NCBI RefSeq assembly: GCF_018256155.1
Contig: NZ_JAERLY010000003.1
Span: 113,552 to 177,551 of the forward strand
Origin: Gluconobacter sp. Dm-62
GTDB taxonomy: Bacteria; Pseudomonadota; Alphaproteobacteria; Acetobacterales; Acetobacteraceae
Direction of reading: 5' to 3'
Length of the DNA stretch: 64,000 nt
The position numbers and the translations under genes were made by a program. Shown piece by piece: positions 60,131 through 64,000 of the stretch. How positions within the stretch are numbered: position 1 is the first letter of the stretch; every line of letters begins with the position of its first letter. The notes under the pieces were generated by a model. That model was not told the DNA's origin. It saw only the letters and a program-made list of their open reading frames with translations, and did no database searches.

Positions 60131-61702
60131 ATGATTGAGCAGGTCAAGGCAGACATTGCCGAGCGGCTGCTTTTTCTTGGCATAGGTGCAGCCGAGAAAG
60201 CCCATCTGGCCAGAATCCGCCCGCAGGCTCTGAGGGTTCTGGGCTCCGCGTTGGATCGTTTCTATGGTCGGATTCTCCAGACTCCGACCCTGAACCGCTT
60301 TTTTGCCAACGAGCAGCATCGTACCGGCGCCCGAAGCCAGCAGGAAAAGCACTGGCGACGAATTCTCGATGGCGACTTCGGTCCCGATTACGTCGAGAGT
60401 ACCCGTGCGATCGGCAATACCCATGCCCGCATCGGCCTCAAGCCCCAGTGGTATGTCGGCGGCTACGCGCTCCTGATCGAAGGCATGGTGACGGATCTGC
60501 TCCGCCAGTATTGGCCGGAACCGCATCGCAGCTTTCTGGACCGTCTCCTGCGACGCCCGGCTCGGGGGACTTCGGCCGAGGAAGCTGCCGCGCAGATCGG
60601 CCTGCTGATCCGCTGTGGTCTGCTGGATATGGAACTCGGGCTGGAAACCTACACCCAGAATCTGGACGTCCGTGAGCGCTCGCGAGCAGAAGGCGAGCGG
60701 ATCCAGAGCCTTGCCGCACTTTCAGACGCGCTGGCAGATGCGCTGGACCGTATGGCAGGTGGTGATCTGGTACAGCAGATCGATCCGGCGCTGGAAAACG
60801 GTTCAACCCGCATGAGCGGCGCTTTTCATCGGGCCTGCGAAGGGCTGGGGCGCATTGTCCATGCCGTCCGTGAAACATCCGGTGTCGTGGAACAGCGGGC
60901 CCGGGAAATCAGCGGGTCAACGGAAGACATTACCTGCCGCATCGCCGAACAGGTCGATGCGCTGGCAGCCGTTGCGCGCAATATTACGGAACTGACGTCT
61001 TCGGTGAAGGAAGTCGCCGATGAGGCGCGTCAGGCCGATACGACCGTGGCCGACTGCTGTCAGGAAACCGAACAGGGACGCGACATCGTGGCCAAGACGG
61101 TCGAGGCGATGGCGAAGATCTCATCTTCCTCTAACCGGATCGTCCAGATCATTGGCGTCATCGACGAAATCGCCTTCCAGACCAATCTTCTGGCGCTGAA
61201 TGCGGGTGTGGAAGCGGCTCATGCCGGGGATGCAGGGCGCGGCTTTGCGGTCGTGGCGCAGGAAATCCGGGCACTGGCCCAGCGTTCGGCTACGGCCGCC
61301 AAGGAAATCAAGTCCCTGATCGCCAGCAGCATGGAAGACGTGCAGCGCGGTGTGCAGATGGTTGATGAGACCGGTACGGCTCTGGGCAACATCAGCACGT
61401 CCGTGGAACGTCTGGGTACAGCCGTGGGGCAGATCGCCTCGGGAGCCGAAGCGCAGGCCCAGCGCATCATGGACATCAACGCCAGCACGACACAGCTCGA
61501 AGGCGTAACCAAGAGCAACGCCTCGATCGTTCACCAGACCAGCAGCGCCAGTCAGAAACTGGTCGGTGATGCCGGTGAACTGACGCGCGTGGTGCGGAAC
61601 TTCAAGGTCCGAAAAACCCCACCCCGCCCATCACAGCGTAGCGCAGCAATGCAGCCCGTTCAGAAAGCGCGCTCTCTGAACGGCGCTGCGGAAAAAATCT
61701 GA
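60131..61702 (+). CDS. Globin-coupled methyl-accepting chemotaxis transducer (HemAT-type)
   Basis: A 523-residue soluble chemoreceptor. Residues 1 to about 165 form a heme-binding protoglobin domain with proximal His98 in [25 protein letters not shown]-like linker ([19 protein letters not shown]) precedes a long coiled-coil signalling domain with the conserved tip [20 protein letters not shown] followed by [20 protein letters not shown]. There is no membrane helix. It should sense oxygen or another gas and feed CheA/CheW, giving aerotaxis, a fitting trait for an obligate aerobe with flagella. ATG 60131 has GGAG nine bases upstream. No CheB/CheR-tethering NWETF-type tail. Confidence 0.93.
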   Translation: MIEQVKADIAERLLFLGIGAAEKAHLARIRPQALRVLGSALDRFYGRILQTPTLNRFFANEQHRTGARSQQEKHWRRILDGDFGPDYVESTRAIGNTHARIGLKPQWYVGGYALLIEGMVTDLLRQYWPEPHRSFLDRLLRRPARGTSAEEAAAQIGLLIRCGLLDMELGLETYTQNLDVRERSRAEGERIQSLAALSDALADALDRMAGGDLVQQIDPALENGSTRMSGAFHRACEGLGRIVHAVRETSGVVEQRAREISGSTEDITCRIAEQVDALAAVARNITELTSSVKEVADEARQADTTVADCCQETEQGRDIVAKTVEAMAKISSSSNRIVQIIGVIDEIAFQTNLLALNAGVEAAHAGDAGRGFAVVAQEIRALAQRSATAAKEIKSLIASSMEDVQRGVQMVDETGTALGNISTSVERLGTAVGQIASGAEAQAQRIMDINASTTQLEGVTKSNASIVHQTSSASQKLVGDAGELTRVVRNFKVRKTPPRPSQRSAAMQPVQKARSLNGAAEKI

Positions 61703-61716
61703 GCGCCCCTGCCGGA

Positions 61717-61896
61717 TCAGTTTTCGATCTGGCGTGCTTCGTCGGGCAGCATGATGGGGATCCCGTCCCGGATCGGGAAAGCCAGCTTGGCCCGGGGGCT
61801 GATGAGCTCCTGGGTCTCGCGGTCATAGGTCAGGGGACCCTTGGTGACCGGGCAGACCAGAAGGGACAGGAGGCGTGGATCGAGTTCTGTAGTCAT
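61717..61896 (-). CDS. Trm112-like/UPF0434 mini-protein
   Basis: A 59-residue protein found by reading the reverse strand between the chemoreceptor and Lon-domain genes. It reads [20 protein letters not shown], then [12 protein letters not shown] and [17 protein letters not shown], the YcaR/UPF0434 pattern. Only the first cysteine of the zinc-ribbon CxxC remains (CPVTK), common in alphaproteobacterial members. In eukaryotes and archaea Trm112 activates methyltransferases; the bacterial role is unclear. Its ATG lies two bases after the stop of the Lon-substrate-domain gene, so it ends a three-gene unit. Confidence 0.88.
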   Translation of the reverse strand: MTTELDPRLLSLLVCPVTKGPLTYDRETQELISPRAKLAFPIRDGIPIMLPDEARQIEN

Positions 61897-61898
61897 GA

Positions 61899-62573
61899 CT
61901 ATTCCATGCCCCTCTCAAGCAGATCCAGCAAGAGCCCCGCGCGCTCATCCAGTGTCATGGCTTCCAGAAGGGACTGTTTTTCCACCGGGGTGAACGGGAC
62001 GAGCATCGGCAGGACGACCAGCAGCGTCTCATCGTCCATATCCTCGATCAACTGCCAGCTTGCCTGAAGGTCGCGGGATTCGAGATAGGTTTTCAGGCCG
62101 CTTAACAGCAGATCACGGTTGATCGGCAGCGGGTCTTCCTCGACGAGATCGGCTGCAAAAGGCGTCGCATCAATGACCCCCTCGCGCCAGCCGCGATCTG
62201 TCGGGGTCTCCCGGATCAGGCGGAAGCGGGAGATGCCGAGCAGGGTTACGGTGAACGTACCATCCACATGCTCGGCAAATTCCGTGATGCGACCGAGCGT
62301 CCCGGTCCGGTAAAGCAGGGGGTGTTCGTCTGTATCCGGGTCCATGAGGGGCTGGATGACGCCGATCATCCGGCGCCCTGCCAATGCGTCTTCAAGAAGC
62401 GCCACATACGGCGGCTCAAAGACCAGAAGCGGCAGATGGCCGCCGGGCAGAAGCAAAGCACCTGAAAGGGGAAACAGCCCGACGCGTGGCGGAATGTCCG
62501 CAAGCGTCAGTTCCGTCAGGGGTGGTGCGCGACGGGGAAGCTCGTCGGACGAAAAGTCGGGCGTTTCGGTCAT
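61899..62573 (-). CDS. Lon-protease substrate-binding-domain (LonN-like) protein
   Basis: A 224-residue protein with the PUA-like fold of the Lon N-terminal domain: [43 protein letters not shown] and [20 protein letters not shown]. There is no ATPase or protease domain, as in the stand-alone family that is widely conserved in alphaproteobacteria with uncertain function. It starts four bases after the stop of the thioredoxin-TPR gene and ends just before the Trm112-like gene, the classical gene order in this class. Confidence 0.92.
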   Translation of the reverse strand: MTETPDFSSDELPRRAPPLTELTLADIPPRVGLFPLSGALLLPGGHLPLLVFEPPYVALLEDALAGRRMIGVIQPLMDPDTDEHPLLYRTGTLGRITEFAEHVDGTFTVTLLGISRFRLIRETPTDRGWREGVIDATPFAADLVEEDPLPINRDLLLSGLKTYLESRDLQASWQLIEDMDDETLLVVLPMLVPFTPVEKQSLLEAMTLDERAGLLLDLLERGME

Positions 62574-62577
62574 CGGC

Positions 62578-63531
62578 TCACGAAAACAGAAGAGAGGAGA
62601 GTTTGCGTCTTGCGGCCAGCGTATCAGGATCCGTGTGTCCCCAGGCCTCGAAAAATCGCAGCAGTTCTGTTTTCGCTGCCCCGTCGTTCCAGTTGCGGTC
62701 CTTGCGAAGGATTTCCAGAAGGGTGTTGGCCGCTTCCGCCCGCTGACCTGCACCGTTGAGGGCGGCGGCCAGTTTGAGGCGCAACTCGAAATCGTCTGGT
62801 GCGGCAGCGCTCTGCTGGTGAAGCGTCTCCAGCTCGGAGGCAGCTTTTGTGCCTTCGGCATGAAGCGCCAGCGCGGCCCGGGCGCCGGTAATTTCGGGAT
62901 GGTTGTCCAGCTTCGCCGGGACCTGCACAGAAGCATCCTCAGCAGCTTCGGGTTCGTTCAGGGCGATAAGCGCGCGGATCATGCCGCCCCAGGCTTCCGG
63001 GCTTTCGGGGTCGGTTTCGAGAAGCTGTGAAAAAAGTCCGGCTGCCTGATCGGCCTGTCCGTCTGCCAGAGCCTGACGGGCCGCCGTCAGAATTTCTGTT
63101 GCAGGCATGACGTCCCCTGCCTGTTTGAGCAGAGACTCCACGAAACGGCGGATTTCGCTCTCGGGCTGGGCGCCCTGAAAAAGATCCAGCACCTGACCTT
63201 TCCAGAAAGCCACCACTACGGGGATCGACTGAAGCGGGAGGCCCAGCTGTTCAAGCTGTGCGGCAAGGGCCTTGTTGGCTTCCACATCGACCTTGACGAG
63301 CCTGACCCGTCCTCCGGCAGCGCGGACAACTTTTTCCAGAACAGGCGTAAGCTGTTTGCACGGGCCGCACCAGGGGGCCCAGAAATCGACCAGAACCGGC
63401 AGTGTCCGGCTGGCTTCCACGACATCTGCCATGAAACTGGACTGATCGGCGTCAATGATGGTGGCGGCTCCGGTGGCAGACGCGCCTGCAGGAGACTGGC
63501 CAATCAGGTGTTCGTCGAATGTGCTGCTCAT
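62578..63531 (-). CDS. ybbN: Thioredoxin-TPR co-chaperone YbbN/CnoX-like
   Basis: A 317-residue protein with an N-terminal thioredoxin domain (VLVDFWAPWCGPCKQLTPVL, redox CGPC intact) and C-terminal tetratricopeptide repeats (about 165-317: GQADQAAGLFSQLLETDPES, FELRLKLAAALNGAGQRAEA). In E. coli the homologue is a holdase/chaperedoxin handing clients to GroEL and DnaK, though its motif is not CGPC; here both cysteines are present, so it could be a true oxidoreductase. ATG 63531 lacks a good ribosome-binding site. First of the ybbN, Lon-domain and Trm112-like unit. Confidence 0.92.
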   Translation of the reverse strand: MSSTFDEHLIGQSPAGASATGAATIIDADQSSFMADVVEASRTLPVLVDFWAPWCGPCKQLTPVLEKVVRAAGGRVRLVKVDVEANKALAAQLEQLGLPLQSIPVVVAFWKGQVLDLFQGAQPESEIRRFVESLLKQAGDVMPATEILTAARQALADGQADQAAGLFSQLLETDPESPEAWGGMIRALIALNEPEAAEDASVQVPAKLDNHPEITGARAALALHAEGTKAASELETLHQQSAAAPDDFELRLKLAAALNGAGQRAEAANTLLEILRKDRNWNDGAAKTELLRFFEAWGHTDPDTLAARRKLSSLLFS

Positions 63532-63659
63532 GGGGTGGGAACCGTTCGCTGGGAAGACAAGTTCCCTGAAAGATCGGATGTGACTGGCCCGGGTGCAAGT
63601 CCACACCATGCCGCAGTTGGCCGGGATGTGGATATTGCGACGGAATTGAAAAATCCCTC

Positions 63660-63687
63660 TTGCGCGATGGCTTTGATTCGGTCATAA
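63660..63687 (+). promoter_or_regulatory. Promoter of tRNA-Gly copy 1
   Basis: TTGCGC (63660-63665), 16 bases, TCATAA (63682-63687). The same hexamers at the same spacing precede the second tRNA copy, while the spacer between them has diverged, which supports function. Confidence 0.65.
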
Positions 63688-63702
63688 GCCCCTCCACGGA
63701 GT

Positions 63703-63777
63703 GCGGGCGTAGCTCAGGGGTAGAGCACAACCTTGCCAAGGTTGGGGTCGTGGGTTCGAATCCCATCGCCCGCTCCA
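63703..63777 (+). tRNA. tRNA-Gly (anticodon GCC), copy 1
   Basis: A 75-base cloverleaf including encoded CCA: acceptor GCGGGCG/CGCCCGC, D arm GCTC/GAGC, anticodon stem CAACC/GGTTG with loop TTGCCAA (anticodon GCC, reading GGC and GGU), T arm GTGGG-TTCGAAT-CCCAT, discriminator U. It is identical to the copy at 63926-64000. Confidence 0.98.
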
Positions 63778-63785
63778 TCGAAAAC

Positions 63786-63808
63786 AGGCACCTTCGGGTG
63801 CCTTTTTT
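63786..63808 (+). terminator. Rho-independent terminator after tRNA-Gly copy 1
   Basis: Stem AGGCACC/GGTGCC with a TTCG tetraloop (63786-63802) followed by TTTTTT (63803-63808). Confidence 0.9.
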
Positions 63809-63882
63809 CGTTTCTGGTATTCTCGCCGGAAAACCTTTCATTTTCCCGTCTGAAATGTGCTTTCGATCCTGCGTATCCCCTC

Positions 63883-63910
63883 TTGCGCGCCGTTCGGGAT
63901 TCGGTCATAA
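63883..63910 (+). promoter_or_regulatory. Promoter of tRNA-Gly copy 2
   Basis: TTGCGC (63883-63888), 16 bases, TCATAA (63905-63910), repeating the elements of copy 1. Confidence 0.65.
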
Positions 63911-63925
63911 GCCCTCCCACGGAGT

Positions 63926-64000
63926 GCGGGCGTAGCTCAGGGGTAGAGCACAACCTTGCCAAGGTTGGGGTCGTGGGTTCGAATCCCATCGCCCGCTCCA
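63926..64000 (+). tRNA. tRNA-Gly (anticodon GCC), copy 2
   Basis: A 75-base gene identical to copy 1, ending with encoded CCA exactly at the window edge. The flanking upstream 28 bases differ from those of copy 1 at only two positions, so the duplication included the promoter. Confidence 0.98.

Noticed and set aside
1..64000. CRISPR array, prophage, insertion sequence, toxin-antitoxin or classical defence island
   Set aside because: No regularly spaced direct repeats, transposase or integrase motifs, or known defence families were seen on either strand; the radical SAM-UdgX pair is the only candidate and looks repair-related.

Overview
The window is GC-rich chromosomal DNA from an alphaproteobacterium, most likely an acetic acid bacterium (Acetobacteraceae) of the Gluconobacter type. 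The evidence is gene content rather than a database match: a ChvI/ChvG system beside HPr kinase and a PTS phosphorelay with no sugar permease, an FlaF-flagellin pair, MucR- and Zur/Fur-type regulators, ornithine-lipid acyltransferase OlsB, a DUF4130-UdgX fusion beside its radical SAM partner, and an alphaproteobacterial thrS, ftsK, lnt and grpE. Coding density is very high and no stretch above about 300 bases lacks a gene. I see no insertion sequence, prophage, CRISPR array, integrase or rRNA; it reads as ordinary core and lineage-specific chromosome.

Layout. 1-6.6 kb: end of a DCC-family gene, a TPR/glycosyltransferase-like protein, infC and thrS, and two surface-polysaccharide glycosyltransferases. 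6.7-15.4 kb: grpE, then chvI-chvG, two small reverse-strand genes (UrcA-like and RidA-like), and the hprK-rapZ-EIIA-HPr-EI block that forms a regulatory PTS. 15.4-20.8 kb: zur, an unknown gene, asparaginase II, a sugar/H+ symporter, two tandem paralogous membrane proteins and a secreted repeat protein. 20.8-28.8 kb: RNA modification and housekeeping (an RluA-type synthase, ftsK, rsmD, an RluB-type synthase, a class-I amidotransferase, tadA, a DegP/Q protease). 28.9-37.8 kb: a flippase and a CDP-glycerol-type transferase, a divergent one-carbon cluster (threonine aldolase-serine dehydratase versus folD-metF), and an M1 peptidase.

37.9-43.3 kb: flaF and an unusually long flagellin, then the radical SAM / DUF4130-UdgX DNA-repair-like pair. 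43.4-48.5 kb: a drug-efflux regulon of EmrA-type, EmrB-type and NodT-type genes plus TetR, with two nearly identical 19-bp palindromes that look like the TetR operators and tie the two halves together. 48.5-52 kb: class II fructose-bisphosphate aldolase and an OmpR/EnvZ-type pair. 52-58.9 kb: nifU-like, rutE-like, tsaB, rimI, tusA-like, mucR, fur, olsB, lnt and an XRE regulator. 58.9-64 kb: a phosphatase, a lipoprotein, a heme-globin chemotaxis transducer, a Trm112-like mini-protein, a Lon-substrate-domain protein, a thioredoxin-TPR co-chaperone, and two identical tRNA-Gly(GCC) genes with duplicated promoters at the right edge.

Most noteworthy: the radical SAM + DUF4130-UdgX locus; strong start-site evidence that IF-3 begins at an AUA codon; a histidine kinase whose first membrane segment can only be reached from a non-standard start codon; the TetR operator pair; and the permease-less PTS with a conserved regulatory serine in HPr. 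Function calls rest on recognised motifs read by eye; no database search was possible.
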